Below are positions 8,501-16,893 of a stretch of DNA of 64,000 bases, in pieces. The DNA is from CAZUMW01 sp964621615 (lineage in GTDB: Bacteria; Desulfobacterota; WTBG01; CAIYCZ01; CAIRTM01). Both the position numbers and the translations under genes were made by a program. Position 1 is the stretch's first letter. Every line of letters starts with the position of its first letter. Location of the stretch: contig CAZUMW010000007.1 in the NCBI GenBank assembly GCA_964621615.1, positions 1-64,000 of the forward strand. The letters are read 5' to 3'. The notes beneath the pieces are model-generated. The model searched no databases and was not told where the DNA came from. It saw nothing but the letters and a program-made list of their open reading frames with translations.

Positions 8501-10101
8501 CAGGGGCCCCGGGCCGAACCGTCGCGCCGGGGATCAGCGACACCGATGTACTCGCCGTCACAAAGCACCATCTGCACACAGCCGAGATAAAATGACATCG
8601 GCTCCCGGACATCTATTGAAAAGCCGTGCAGCCTGAGATGATCCGGTATATCATCGCGCATGCAGGCGGCTTCGAGCGAGACCTGCCCGTCAAATGAACA
8701 GTGCAGCCGCGGCGCCGCAACAGCATCAAAGGGTGACTGTTGGGCAAGGCGGATAAGAACCTGCGCTATCGTCGATATTATCCGCTCGCTGCCGGGCGAT
8801 CCGATAGCGAGCCACGGCTTCTTATCACGGAAAATGATTGTCGGCGCAACGCTTGCCCAGGGGACTCCGTTCGGCCTGAGAAAATACGGGTGCGTCATAT
8901 CGCTGTACTCAAACGCGCTCATATAATTATTATAAATAAAACCGAGCCGGGGGTGTACTGTCTTTGCGCCGAAAACGCGCTCTATTGACTGAGTAAGCGA
9001 AACAACGCTGCCGCTGCAATCCATTACTGACAAATGAGTGGTTTCCCCGCTGGCGGAAATTGCATGACGTATCTGCTGTGAAACACCGGACACGTACTTT
9101 TTTCTCAGCATGTCGGCATCGGGCACAAGCGGGTAAAAATTCGGATCAAAAGGGCGGTCGCGCCGGTCAAGCTGCACCCTCCGCTGGGCTTCAGCCAGAA
9201 GCAGCGCACCGGGCGGCGTGTCCGGGTTGCGGTCCCTCCCGGGAAAGCGGTTGATAATGCTTAAAAGCTCAACAAGGGAGCGCCCCGCCCCGGGCGGCGG
9301 CATGGAATAAACCTTCATCGGCCCGAACCGGCATGTTACAGGCCGCCGCTCCACGGGATAGGGAATGCGTGCCAGATCATCACGCTGAATCAGGCCTCCG
9401 TGCTCGTGCATGTCCTCATGTATTTCCCGGGCGATGTCTCCAATGTAAAAATCCTGCACCCCCTGGTCTGCAAGGTGCTGCAGCGTATCTGCAAGGCGCT
9501 GCTGTTTAAAAACAGTCCCGGCGGAACAGGGCAGATCGCCGTTTCTGAGAAAAAAGCGGCCGCCGTTGTTTTCCTTAAGCCCCTTCAGCTCGCGGCGCTG
9601 CAGCTTGTGCTGCAGCTGCGTGATCTGATACCCGTTACGCGCAAGAGCAATGGAGGGCTCCAGCACCCGGGAAAGTGGCATCGTGCCGTAACGGTCAAGC
9701 ACGTAGGCAAGCACTGCGGGCGTGCTCGGTACGGTTGAAGCCGTCCTGCCCGCGATCCGGAATCGCCTGTCGCGGAACAGCTCGTGCACCGCTCTGTTGG
9801 GAGCGCGTGAGGACCCGTCAAGTGCAACCGTTGCCCCCGTTTCCCCGTGATGAATCAGCATCATTGTCTGCCCCCCGAGGCCTGAGGCCTGCGGCTCGCA
9901 CGCGCAGAGGGCAAATGCTGCACCAACCGCCGCATCAACGGCATTTCCGCTTTCTGCAAGCAGCTCAGCGCCTGCGCTGGTAGCACAGTAATGCGCTGTC
10001 GATACCATGCCGCGCGGCGAGGCGGATATCCGCTGAGGGGTCGGCAGCGTGCTTTGTCCCGGATCGATAAATTCCGTATCGCGGAATCGTTTCTTTGCCA
10101 T
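8497..10101 (-). CDS. Gamma-glutamyltransferase family protein
   Basis: A 534-residue Ntn-hydrolase precursor. The autocleavage/nucleophile threonine is at about residue 354 in GETTHLSVMD, followed by the VSLTQSIERVFG stretch of the small subunit. The N-terminal half has MVSTAHYCATSAGAELLAESG, GNAVDAAVGAAFAL and the substrate-binding GLGGQTMMLIHH. The family transfers or hydrolyses gamma-glutamyl groups from glutathione and related peptides. I see no signal peptide (MAKKRFRDTEF), unlike the periplasmic E. coli enzyme, so it may be cytoplasmic. It starts 9 nt after the ligase/M20 gene and overlaps the amidohydrolase start, a tightly coupled operon. Processing at Thr354 is predicted, not shown. 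Confidence 0.92.
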   Translation of the reverse strand: MAKKRFRDTEFIDPGQSTLPTPQRISASPRGMVSTAHYCATSAGAELLAESGNAVDAAVGAAFALCACEPQASGLGGQTMMLIHHGETGATVALDGSSRAPNRAVHELFRDRRFRIAGRTASTVPSTPAVLAYVLDRYGTMPLSRVLEPSIALARNGYQITQLQHKLQRRELKGLKENNGGRFFLRNGDLPCSAGTVFKQQRLADTLQHLADQGVQDFYIGDIAREIHEDMHEHGGLIQRDDLARIPYPVERRPVTCRFGPMKVYSMPPPGAGRSLVELLSIINRFPGRDRNPDTPPGALLLAEAQRRVQLDRRDRPFDPNFYPLVPDADMLRKKYVSGVSQQIRHAISASGETTHLSVMDCSGSVVSLTQSIERVFGAKTVHPRLGFIYNNYMSAFEYSDMTHPYFLRPNGVPWASVAPTIIFRDKKPWLAIGSPGSERIISTIAQVLIRLAQQSPFDAVAAPRLHCSFDGQVSLEAACMRDDIPDHLRLHGFSIDVREPMSFYLGCVQMVLCDGEYIGVADPRRDGSARGPC

Positions 10102-10110
10102 AGCTCCTCG

Positions 10111-12252
10111 TTACTGCAGAAGAAAATCAGCTATAAGAAGCGCGCGCTGAAGAAGGTTTCCGCGGTTAACCGCCTCCTGAGGCGTAAACAGATCACGGGC
10201 AACGGGCCCGATACCGCACACTGCCGGCACCCGTGCGGGCACAAGGCCGCCTGCCGAAGGCAGCAGCGATGACTCCTTCATAAGGGGTATATCCCACTTT
10301 TTTGCAATCGCTGCAAGGCTTCCAGCCAGCCTGCTGCTGTTTGTGCGGTCCTTCATGGGCGGCCTGTCGGAAATCTGTTCGAGCGACCACCGCATCTGCC
10401 GTTTCCCCAGAAAGCTGCGCACCTTTTCTTCGGCCGATTCAGCTTTCTCCTCATCGAGATAGCTGGTTATCAGGGTAGCGGTAATGCGGTGGGGCAGAAA
10501 GTGCTGAAAGGATTCCGTTTTTACGTTAACCGCCGAAACGGCTATGCGCTCTTTTCTGGATGAAAGTGCGGCAATGTGGGCAAGCTTTCCGCTGAACCAC
10601 AAAAGCGGCTCGGGGGATCCTGCTGCCTTGCCGATGCGCTGCGGCTTGCCTTCGACCACCAGGTGGTACTTGCGCTGCCCCCGCCGCTGCGTACGGATGG
10701 TTCCCTCCCCAGAAGCCGGGGACAGCACAAGCACGCGCTGCGCCTTTCCGGCAACCGTGCGGATAACGTCCCTGCTGTATCTGCACTCCCGCCCCTCATC
10801 GCAATAGCACAGCAGCCCGAGAGGGAGCTGCCGGAGATATTTATGTTCCTTCAGAGCGCGCAGCACAAATTCAATCATGACCAGCGGCGCCCGTGAAACG
10901 CCGATGCCCTCGCCGTAAAGCCACTCTGCATCGCGGTGGAAATGCTGGTACGGAACGCTCTGATCAAGGGGTACATCAACGTGGCATACAAACAGCGTTC
11001 CCCCCGCAAACCCCGGCTCCGTTTCCCACACCAGCGCACACCGGGGATCGGCCACATCGGCTGCCGGCTTCATTTTCAGCTCTTTCATGCGCCTTCCCAG
11101 CTGTGCTGCGGCCAAGCTGTTGCCGACAGGATCGTGCGTTCTGCTGGTGCAGGAAACCCAATCCTGAAGGCTTCGCTCCATACGGTCCCGCAGCTTTGTC
11201 AGGTACACAAAAACTTTTTTTTCAATATCGCGCTCCCCCGCGTATATCACCGGCGGATCAGGCACGCCGAAATAGCGGGCGCTGGCAGCTTCAACAAGCC
11301 GGTTCACCAGCGCTGGAAAATCGAGCCCTGCCTGCTGCGCAGCTATAGTATATGATCCGTGCTCCCCGAGGCTCGGCAGGCTGTTAATCTCAAGAATGTA
11401 GAGGTTATTGTTTCTGTCGAGGCGCATGTCGATGCGTGCGGCATCAGCACACCCGAGAGCGGTGAATGCCGTGCGTGCGAGATCCTTTGCCCGGCTGCTC
11501 AGCTCTTTGCTGAGCGGCGCGGGGCAGATCCAGTCGATTTCGCGCCCTGAGGTGCGCTGCTTGTCCTCAATGGTATAAATACGGGGGCCGGTATCGCCGA
11601 ACACAATTTCGCATGGGGGGAAGACTTCGGGCGGATTGTTTCCGATAACGCCGACGTTGATTTCACGGCCCTCGATGTACTGCTCCGCGAGCACAGGCTG
11701 GTTGTGAAACGCGTCAAAAATATCACCGGCCGCACGGCGAAGTTCCCTTTCGCTGTTAACAATCTGCACCCCCATGGAGACCGACTCATTTTTCGGCTTT
11801 ACAATCATGGGAAATGCCAGCTCAGGAGGAGGAAAATCCGGCGACTGCAGCACTGCATACGGCGGCGTGGGGAGCCCGTGCTGCAGGAACACCATTTTTG
11901 CGACGACCTTATCCAGCGCAAGGGAATGCGCAAGCGGGCCGGACCCGACATACGGTATGCCAACCATCTCGAGAATTCCGGGGACATGGGTGTAGCGCGC
12001 CTGCCCCTGAATACCATATGACACATTAAACACCATGCCCGGTGTCTCGCCCTTTACAACCCGGGGCATAAAGCGCTCCAGGTTCTGTATAAGATCCTTA
12101 TCCGCCTCAAAGGACTTTACCCGATGGCCGTATTCGCGCAGCCCGTCAACGATGCGCTGCAGGGCCTCCCTGCCGTAGGTCTCACGGTTTGGCAGACCGA
12201 AGAGGTTGATGACATTTTTGCTTTCACGGTTATAAACAAGGGCTATTTTCAT
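10111..12252 (-). CDS. ATP-grasp (D-Ala-D-Ala ligase-like) / M20 peptidase-like fusion protein
   Basis: A 713-residue two-domain protein. Residues 1-320 form a D-Ala-D-Ala ligase-like ATP-grasp ligase: substrate segment PYVGSGPLAHSLALDK, nucleotide lid FPMIVKPKNESVSMGV, AEQYIEGREINVGVIG and the Mg-binding end DMRLDRNNNLYILEINSLP. Such enzymes join a carboxylate to an amine through an acyl-phosphate. Residues about 330-713 resemble M20 metallopeptidases, including TLFVCHVDVPLD and the C-terminal LVPARVPAVCGIGP, but several metal ligands look replaced (see findings). The fusion suggests one polypeptide that forms, and perhaps binds or edits, a peptide bond. It leads the operon with gamma-glutamyltransferase, amidohydrolase, DUF432 and MscS. 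Substrates are unknown. Confidence 0.85.
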   Translation of the reverse strand: MKIALVYNRESKNVINLFGLPNRETYGREALQRIVDGLREYGHRVKSFEADKDLIQNLERFMPRVVKGETPGMVFNVSYGIQGQARYTHVPGILEMVGIPYVGSGPLAHSLALDKVVAKMVFLQHGLPTPPYAVLQSPDFPPPELAFPMIVKPKNESVSMGVQIVNSERELRRAAGDIFDAFHNQPVLAEQYIEGREINVGVIGNNPPEVFPPCEIVFGDTGPRIYTIEDKQRTSGREIDWICPAPLSKELSSRAKDLARTAFTALGCADAARIDMRLDRNNNLYILEINSLPSLGEHGSYTIAAQQAGLDFPALVNRLVEAASARYFGVPDPPVIYAGERDIEKKVFVYLTKLRDRMERSLQDWVSCTSRTHDPVGNSLAAAQLGRRMKELKMKPAADVADPRCALVWETEPGFAGGTLFVCHVDVPLDQSVPYQHFHRDAEWLYGEGIGVSRAPLVMIEFVLRALKEHKYLRQLPLGLLCYCDEGRECRYSRDVIRTVAGKAQRVLVLSPASGEGTIRTQRRGQRKYHLVVEGKPQRIGKAAGSPEPLLWFSGKLAHIAALSSRKERIAVSAVNVKTESFQHFLPHRITATLITSYLDEEKAESAEEKVRSFLGKRQMRWSLEQISDRPPMKDRTNSSRLAGSLAAIAKKWDIPLMKESSLLPSAGGLVPARVPAVCGIGPVARDLFTPQEAVNRGNLLQRALLIADFLLQ

Positions 12253-12333
12253 TGGTGCTCATGCAGGCATGAAGGGCCCATTATCTTGTGCAGCACGGGC
12301 CGGCCTGTCCGGCGCCAGCAAGCTCACAGCAGT

Positions 12334-12564
12334 TTACGCTGTTTCGTTATCCTCGTCCGGATAATCATCCTCATAGTCCTCATCGTCATAATATTCGTCA
12401 TCATAATCAGAGTCATCATATATCGCATCCGTTTCATTATCCATGGCATACGCACAGGTCTGATCCATGAATACTGTATCCTGATGCCCGTTCCAGAAAA
12501 CAGCGGTAAAAAACAGCGCCGCTGCTGATGCAGCTGTAAAAAACGTGCACACCCTTCGGTTCAT
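12334..12564 (-). CDS. Small exported acidic Asp/Tyr-rich protein
   Basis: A 76-residue protein with a basic start (MNRRVC), a hydrophobic segment (TFFTAASAAALFFTAVFW) that can be a signal peptide or anchor, and a C-terminal half made almost only of Asp, Glu and Tyr (about residues 48-76). The ATG at 12564 has a run of G as ribosome site; a GTG directly ahead (12567) could also serve. It lies 81 nt upstream of the ATP-grasp operon on the same strand and may be its first gene. Acidic tails of this type can bind divalent cations; no family is recognised. Confidence 0.6.
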   Translation of the reverse strand: MNRRVCTFFTAASAAALFFTAVFWNGHQDTVFMDQTCAYAMDNETDAIYDDSDYDDEYYDDEDYEDDYPDEDNETA

Positions 12565-12624
12565 CACCAGCCCCCCCTATCCTGCGTTATTGTTCCGGGA
12601 AATCAATTGCTTCGCCCCAATGAC

Positions 12625-13065
12625 TCATTTCTCGGACATATTATTAAGATACCGCTCAAGCTCTGCCTGATGCTCTTCCTCGTCTGCAAGCACATCCTCG
12701 ATCAGGGAAACAACTTCAGCATACCCGCTCAGCTCACTGAGCTGTTCGCCATAGCGATCGCGCGCCGTTTGTTCAAGAGCAATGTCCGCTTCAAGCATTG
12801 CTTTCACATCTGTGCTTTTGTCAACCGGCCAATCTGCAAAACGGGGAGTGCCGCCGTATTTGGTAATGAGATCCGAAAAGTACAGGATATGTGCCATTTC
12901 ATCAAGCGCCGCACTTTTAAAGGCTTCGGAAATACGGCCATCGGCTCCGCGTGCGCTGATCCGGTGACAGATATACTGCAGGGTCGCCCGGAATTCCTCA
13001 TTCATATTCTGCTGCAGACGCTCAATAACCCGCTGCCTGTCTTCATCGTTTTTAAATGACTGCAT
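12625..13065 (-). CDS. Ferritin-like (bacterioferritin-type) diiron protein
   Basis: A 146-residue four-helix-bundle protein. Carboxylate/histidine ligands occur in the expected order: NEEFRATLQYICH (helix 1), ALDEMAHILYFSDL (helix 2, ExxH), ADIALEQTARDRYGEQL (helix 3) and DVLADEEEHQAEL (helix 4, ExxH). The family stores iron or detoxifies oxygen and peroxide. The length fits a bacterioferritin-like rather than a classical ferritin protein. ATG 13065 is preferred; a TTG precedes it. No iron-responsive operator was recognised upstream. Confidence 0.85.
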   Translation of the reverse strand: MQSFKNDEDRQRVIERLQQNMNEEFRATLQYICHRISARGADGRISEAFKSAALDEMAHILYFSDLITKYGGTPRFADWPVDKSTDVKAMLEADIALEQTARDRYGEQLSELSGYAEVVSLIEDVLADEEEHQAELERYLNNMSEK

Positions 13066-13283
13066 CAAAAACCCCGCTCACCGGTATCGACCGGTTTTTC
13101 CATAGAATATCCGCCCTGCTTTTAACCATCAATCATACCCTTATTTTATGAAAATACAACATAATCCGGTGCGTATTGCATCCCCTCTGAGAGAAACGAT
13201 GTGCGCGATCTGCACATCGCAATTCCCCGCCGTTTCCCGCCGGCAGGTGCCGCTGGCAGCCGAACACAAAAATCCTTTGGCGC

Positions 13284-13313
13284 TTGACGTCTGCCGCCGG
13301 TTTATTTTATAGT
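13284..13313 (+). promoter_or_regulatory. Sigma-70-type promoter for the K+ channel gene
   Basis: TTGACG (13284-13289), an 18-nt spacer and TATAGT (13308-13313) sit 109 nt upstream of the channel ATG. The rest of the 357-nt gap 13066-13422 shows no other feature I can support. Confidence 0.6.
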
Positions 13314-13422
13314 GCTGGACATATGTGCTGTTTCACCCCGTAGCGGCACAGGGCGTAACCTGACCTGCAATCAGTCACATACATACATTCATGCAGGCAG
13401 CTGCTTTTTTTAAAAAGGAATC

Positions 13423-14241
13423 ATGGATATCATACGTTTCAGGCTTCGCGTGTTAGCGGCTGTGCTTGTTGCAATCGTGATCCTGAGCTCACTTGGTTTT
13501 ATGGCCGCCGAAGGGCTTTCGATTGCAGATGCATTTTATTTCAGCATTGTCACCATTGCGACCGTGGGCTACGGTGACATACACCCCGTTACGCCGCTGG
13601 GAAAGGCTCTCGGCCTGGCTCTTATTATTCTTGGCGTGGGAACGTTTCTCGGGGTTATCGCCAACGTTACCGAACTGCTGCTCAGCAAGCGGGATATCCA
13701 AACCCGCTTAAAAAACCGCAATATACTGATCGGCATGTTTTTTTCCGAAGCAGGGACACCGCTTTTAAAATATTTTGCCTCATGCGACCCGCAGGCCGCA
13801 GACATACGAAAGCGCCTGGATGTCTCCGAAGCGTGGACAGCAGCTGAATTCTCTTCAGCACGGACACACCTTGCGCGATATACCTATCATGTTGATATAG
13901 ACACGGTAGATCTCGAGCATCTGCGCTCACTTTTTACCGGATGGGATTCGCTTCTGCTGCGTATTATGGAAAACCCGAACCTTTCTGAGCACGAAAGCTT
14001 TACCGATATGCTCATGGCTGTTTTTCATCTGCGGGAGGAATTGCTCGCACGTCCGGACCTGCGCTCGCTGCCGCAATCCGACAGGCGTCATCTTGCCGGA
14101 GATGCCAGCCGGGCATATTCGCTGCTTGTGCATCACTGGCTGGACTATATGGGCCACCTGCAAAAAAACTACCCCTATCTGTTCTCGCTGGCAATGCGGA
14201 CAAACCCCTTCAACCCTGACGCATCCGCAGTTGTTGCCTGA
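13423..14241 (+). CDS. Two-TM potassium channel with a helical C-terminal domain
   Basis: A 272-residue protein. Two membrane helices (about residues 8-28 and 62-88) flank a pore loop with the K+ selectivity filter TVGYGD at about residues 46-51. The soluble part (residues 95-272) is not an RCK domain: no Rossmann glycine motif is present, and it is rich in helix with many His and Asp. AAGGA precedes the ATG. It would conduct K+ passively; how it is gated is unknown. It is a single gene with its own promoter. Confidence 0.9.
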   Translation: MDIIRFRLRVLAAVLVAIVILSSLGFMAAEGLSIADAFYFSIVTIATVGYGDIHPVTPLGKALGLALIILGVGTFLGVIANVTELLLSKRDIQTRLKNRNILIGMFFSEAGTPLLKYFASCDPQAADIRKRLDVSEAWTAAEFSSARTHLARYTYHVDIDTVDLEHLRSLFTGWDSLLLRIMENPNLSEHESFTDMLMAVFHLREELLARPDLRSLPQSDRRHLAGDASRAYSLLVHHWLDYMGHLQKNYPYLFSLAMRTNPFNPDASAVVA

Positions 14242-14347
14242 ATCCCGGTTTGCCAGCCGGATAAAAATCAGTCTGCACATACCTGGATGCCCGGAATAAA
14301 CCGAGGCAAGGCAAAGAGCTGCCACTACAGTTATTGCCCGGTGTAAG

Positions 14348-14478
14348 GAGGCTGTGTCACAATTCATAGATGTCCGGGCAGTCGCAGGCTTTAGCCAGCG
14401 TAGCACCTTAAAATATCCTAAGGGCCACAAACGAAAGCTGAAGTTTGCGCCATCAGAACCGCTTTATGACACAGCCTG
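14348..14478. mobile_element. MITE-like element, degenerate copy
   Basis: The left end GAGGCTGTGTCACAATT and right end TTATGACACAGCCTG are near-inverted repeats of each other and match the ends of the 45.5-kb element. The interior differs from that copy, and no open frame or transposase is inside. It directly abuts an intergenic palindromic repeat. No clear TA duplication remains here. Confidence 0.6.
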
Positions 14479-14598
14479 GTCAGTCCCGGCAATCCAGTTG
14501 TTTTGTGAATAGCAAAATGAGCACAAAATCATTAGTTCCCCCATATGTCAAACTCTGTGAGTCTCCCGGCAGAGCCGGGGGGTACCCATGATTATTAA
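14479..14598. repeat. Intergenic mosaic palindromic repeat, copy 2
   Basis: CAATCCAGTTGTTTTGTGAA, AGCAAAATGAGCACAAAATC, CATATGTCAAACTCTGTGAG, a CCCGGCAGAGCCGGG hairpin and ATGATTATTAA follow in the same order as in the other copies. It lies between the K+ channel and the Crp/Fnr regulator, at an operon boundary. Confidence 0.8.
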
Positions 14599-14681
14599 AT
14601 TATACGCAGACAGTCTGGGCGATTCACTGTTGTGAAGCTAAGAACCTCTATCTGCCTGGTCAAGGGAGCGGTCTATTTGTA

Positions 14682-14710
14682 TTGACACCGGGACAGCTAA
14701 TTTTTATGCT
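14682..14710 (+). promoter_or_regulatory. Sigma-70-type promoter of the Crp/Fnr regulator
   Basis: TTGACA (14682-14687), a 17-nt spacer and TATGCT (14705-14710) lie 59 nt before the ATG at 14770, with ideal spacing. Confidence 0.65.
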
Positions 14711-14769
14711 ACAGGTATCGCTTTGAACAGGTCGATTCTCATAAACCTTACATTTCCGGGACTGTTTTC

Positions 14770-15462
14770 ATGACCGCAACGCCGGACATAATCGAAGGCA
14801 TCCCCCTTTTTGCCGGGCTGCCGGCAGAGGACAGCAGGCTGCTGTCTGACATTGCTGCTGTACGCAATGTCGCCAGGGGGGAGATTATTTTCAGCGAGGG
14901 TCAGTCAGGTCACGGGTTCTACGTTGCGCTCACCGGGCGCATAAAAATATACAAGCTTTCCGCAGAGGGTCGCGAGCAGATTCTGCACATCTTCGGTCCG
15001 GGCGAGCCCTTCGGAGAGGTGCCTGTTTTTACCGGTAAGCACTTCCCGGCGACTGCCGAAGCCCTTCATGACGGCCGCCTCCTTTATTTCAAGCGGGATG
15101 CCTTCGTTTCCCTTATCGAAAAGCGGCCCTCGCTTGCGCTCAACATGATGGCTGTCCTGTCCCACCGGCTTCACGTATTCACCGATCTTATTGAAGATCT
15201 TTCCCTGAAAGAGGTTCCTGCACGGCTTGCAGCCTATCTGCTGTATATAAGCGAGCAGCAGTGCCGCCCCGATAGTGTAGCGCTTGATATCACGAAGGGC
15301 CAGCTCGCCGGCGTGCTCGGCACAATCCCGGAAACGCTGTCGCGCATTCTGTCAAAATTGGCTGAGCGGGGCATGATCGAACAGATAGACAGGCACCATA
15401 TACGCATGACCGATCAGGCATCACTTGAGCAGCTTGCCGAGGGCCGAATACGGCTCAGCTGA
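14770..15462 (+). CDS. Crp/Fnr-family transcriptional regulator
   Basis: A 230-residue regulator: cyclic-nucleotide-binding beta-roll (about residues 10-125, with the GEPFGEVPVFTG turn), a long dimerisation helix, and a C-terminal winged helix (residues 170-220; LDITKGQLAGVLGTIPETLS is the recognition region). The N-terminus has no Fnr-type cysteine cluster and the phosphate-binding Arg of true CRP is not evident, so the signal is probably neither a 4Fe-4S cluster nor cAMP. Such proteins in anaerobes often answer to nitrosative or redox signals (family knowledge). It is monocistronic with its own promoter. Confidence 0.92.
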   Translation: MTATPDIIEGIPLFAGLPAEDSRLLSDIAAVRNVARGEIIFSEGQSGHGFYVALTGRIKIYKLSAEGREQILHIFGPGEPFGEVPVFTGKHFPATAEALHDGRLLYFKRDAFVSLIEKRPSLALNMMAVLSHRLHVFTDLIEDLSLKEVPARLAAYLLYISEQQCRPDSVALDITKGQLAGVLGTIPETLSRILSKLAERGMIEQIDRHHIRMTDQASLEQLAEGRIRLS

Positions 15463-15506
15463 CAAAGCCCCGCATACTACAAGCCGCATGTTTTAACGGT
15501 TTTCAC

Positions 15507-15657
15507 TTGACTCAGCGCTCTTCATATGTCATTTTATTAAAATAAAAAGGGAATGGCACAGCTGTAACCTCACCACGATTTTAATTATTAATTCCACACT
15601 GCCGGGATACCGCACAAGCCCCGCGGGATTATTAATTAATTCCCGTGGGCGTTTTTT
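15507..15657 (+). ncRNA. Possible small RNA or long leader with intrinsic terminator
   Basis: A TTGACT box (15507-15512) precedes an AT-rich stretch, and a strong hairpin (arms GCCCCGCGGGA 15618-15628 and TCCCGTGGGC 15641-15650) followed by six T ends the unit. There is no open frame inside. It could be a roughly 110-nt RNA, or simply the delayed terminator of the upstream regulator gene. The -10 box is weak. Confidence 0.3.
15618..15657 (+). terminator. Rho-independent terminator upstream of rpsU
   Basis: A ten-bp GC-rich stem with one G-U pair, a 12-nt AT loop and then TTTTTT. It separates the Crp/Fnr transcript from rpsU. Confidence 0.75.
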
Positions 15658-15814
15658 GGGAAATCATTGCTGAACATATTCTTTTACTGCTGCAGCTGCT
15701 GTCTGCCGAGCGCGCACCGGCGTATGCACATCATGCTGTTTTGTGCATACATACGCAAAAAGCCAATAAAGATCAGCCCGGCAACGGGCGCTTCACACAA
15801 GAAAAGGGACAAAC

Positions 15815-16024
15815 ATGTCAATTGAGGTCAGGGTTCACGAAGATATCGAAAAAGCGCTCAGAATACTCAAGAAAAAAATGCAGAAAGACGGCCTGCTCAA
15901 AGAGCTCAAGCGAAGGCGCTTCCACGAAAAGCCCGGCATCCGAAAAAGGCGCAAACAGGCTGAAGCTTCCCGGCGAAACCGCAAATCCCAACGCTCATAC
16001 AGCTTCGATTTCAACAAAAAATAA
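15815..16024 (+). CDS. rpsU: 30S ribosomal protein S21
   Basis: A 69-residue basic protein with the typical S21 start (MSIEVRVHEDIEKALRILKK) and an Arg/Lys-rich C-terminus (RRRFHEKPGIRKRRKQAEAS). It binds the small ribosomal subunit near the anti-Shine-Dalgarno end and helps start translation. AAAAGGGA lies just upstream of the ATG. It is not followed by dnaG or rpoD as in enterobacteria. Confidence 0.96.
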   Translation: MSIEVRVHEDIEKALRILKKKMQKDGLLKELKRRRFHEKPGIRKRRKQAEASRRNRKSQRSYSFDFNKK

Positions 16025-16173
16025 GCCGTTTATCCGTTCTTCCACTTGCCATATCCAAACTATTTTCCTATGCATAAAGCACCGGCACCGGGCACAAAGC
16101 GCAGTGCCGGCATACATACTCACCGCATTACGATATAACATCTCACATTAATTCACCACAAGGAGGGCATCAC

Positions 16174-16464
16174 ATGTTTACCGTAACATCAGCAGCAAAA
16201 GAGATACTTACAAATGCTCTGGCGCAGGAAGACACCGATTCCGGTATGCTTATCAGGCTTTATCCGGCGGAAGAAAACCCTGAGCGTCTTGAATTCGGCC
16301 TCGATAACGAAAAAAACGACGACACCGTTATCACCTCAGACGACGGCGATAAGATAATGGTCGTCCAGGAAAAGCTGGCAGAGCAGCTCTCTGAAATGAT
16401 GCTCGATTTCCAGGAAACCGAGCAGGGGCCCGGTTTTGTGCTCCAGAAAGCATCTAACGCCTGA
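16174..16464 (+). CDS. HesB/IscA-like protein lacking cysteines
   Basis: A 96-residue protein with the HesB/IscA-like fold pattern: MFTVTSAAKEILTNALAQED, then LIRLYPAEE, EFGLDNEKNDDTVI and a C-terminal GPGFVLQKA in place of the usual CGCG region. The three cluster-binding cysteines of A-type Fe-S carriers are absent, since there is no Cys in the protein, so it cannot act like IscA. Such cysteine-less homologues are common in anaerobes and have no assigned role. It has a strong AAGGAGG site and stands alone. Confidence 0.75.
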   Translation: MFTVTSAAKEILTNALAQEDTDSGMLIRLYPAEENPERLEFGLDNEKNDDTVITSDDGDKIMVVQEKLAEQLSEMMLDFQETEQGPGFVLQKASNA

Positions 16465-16566
16465 TATTTCTCTGTCAGCTTACGCCGGGAAATATTCTCA
16501 GCTGCATATCTGAACCACTGAATTCTGCTTTTTTCCTTCAAAAAGGGTGCAGAGCCCCTGTACTGC

Positions 16567-16749
16567 TTAACCGTATTGGTTTACCTGACCGGCGTGCTGA
16601 CGCCCCGCCGCAAGCGTTCGTCGTGAACATCCTGAAAGCCTGTTGCGCTCACCGACCACTTTTTCCATGCCGCCGGCACATGCTCCGATCAGCAGGTATC
16701 TGCAGCGTTCCGGAACCGAAGTGATTTTCGCTTCGTGTATTATGACCAC
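16567..16749 (-). CDS. Possible small protein (GTG start), uncertain
   Basis: A 60-codon frame within the otherwise empty 16465-16893 gap. It reads VIIHEAKITSVPERCRYLLI, then GACAGGMEKVVGERNRLSG. Codon composition is compatible with coding, and AAGG lies upstream of the GTG, but no family is recognised. It may be chance. The rest of the gap holds nothing I can name. Confidence 0.25.
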   Translation of the reverse strand: MVIIHEAKITSVPERCRYLLIGACAGGMEKVVGERNRLSGCSRRTLAAGRQHAGQVNQYG

Positions 16750-16893
16750 ATAAGACTTGCCTTATATTCCAACCGTGTTTATTTTTTAAATCGAAACCAG
16801 AAATGCCGTTCCGTGCAAAACGGTTCCGCAGAACAGTATGCAACAATAAATACAGCGTGAAACCAATATATTCATTGCAGCAAAGGAGCATTT

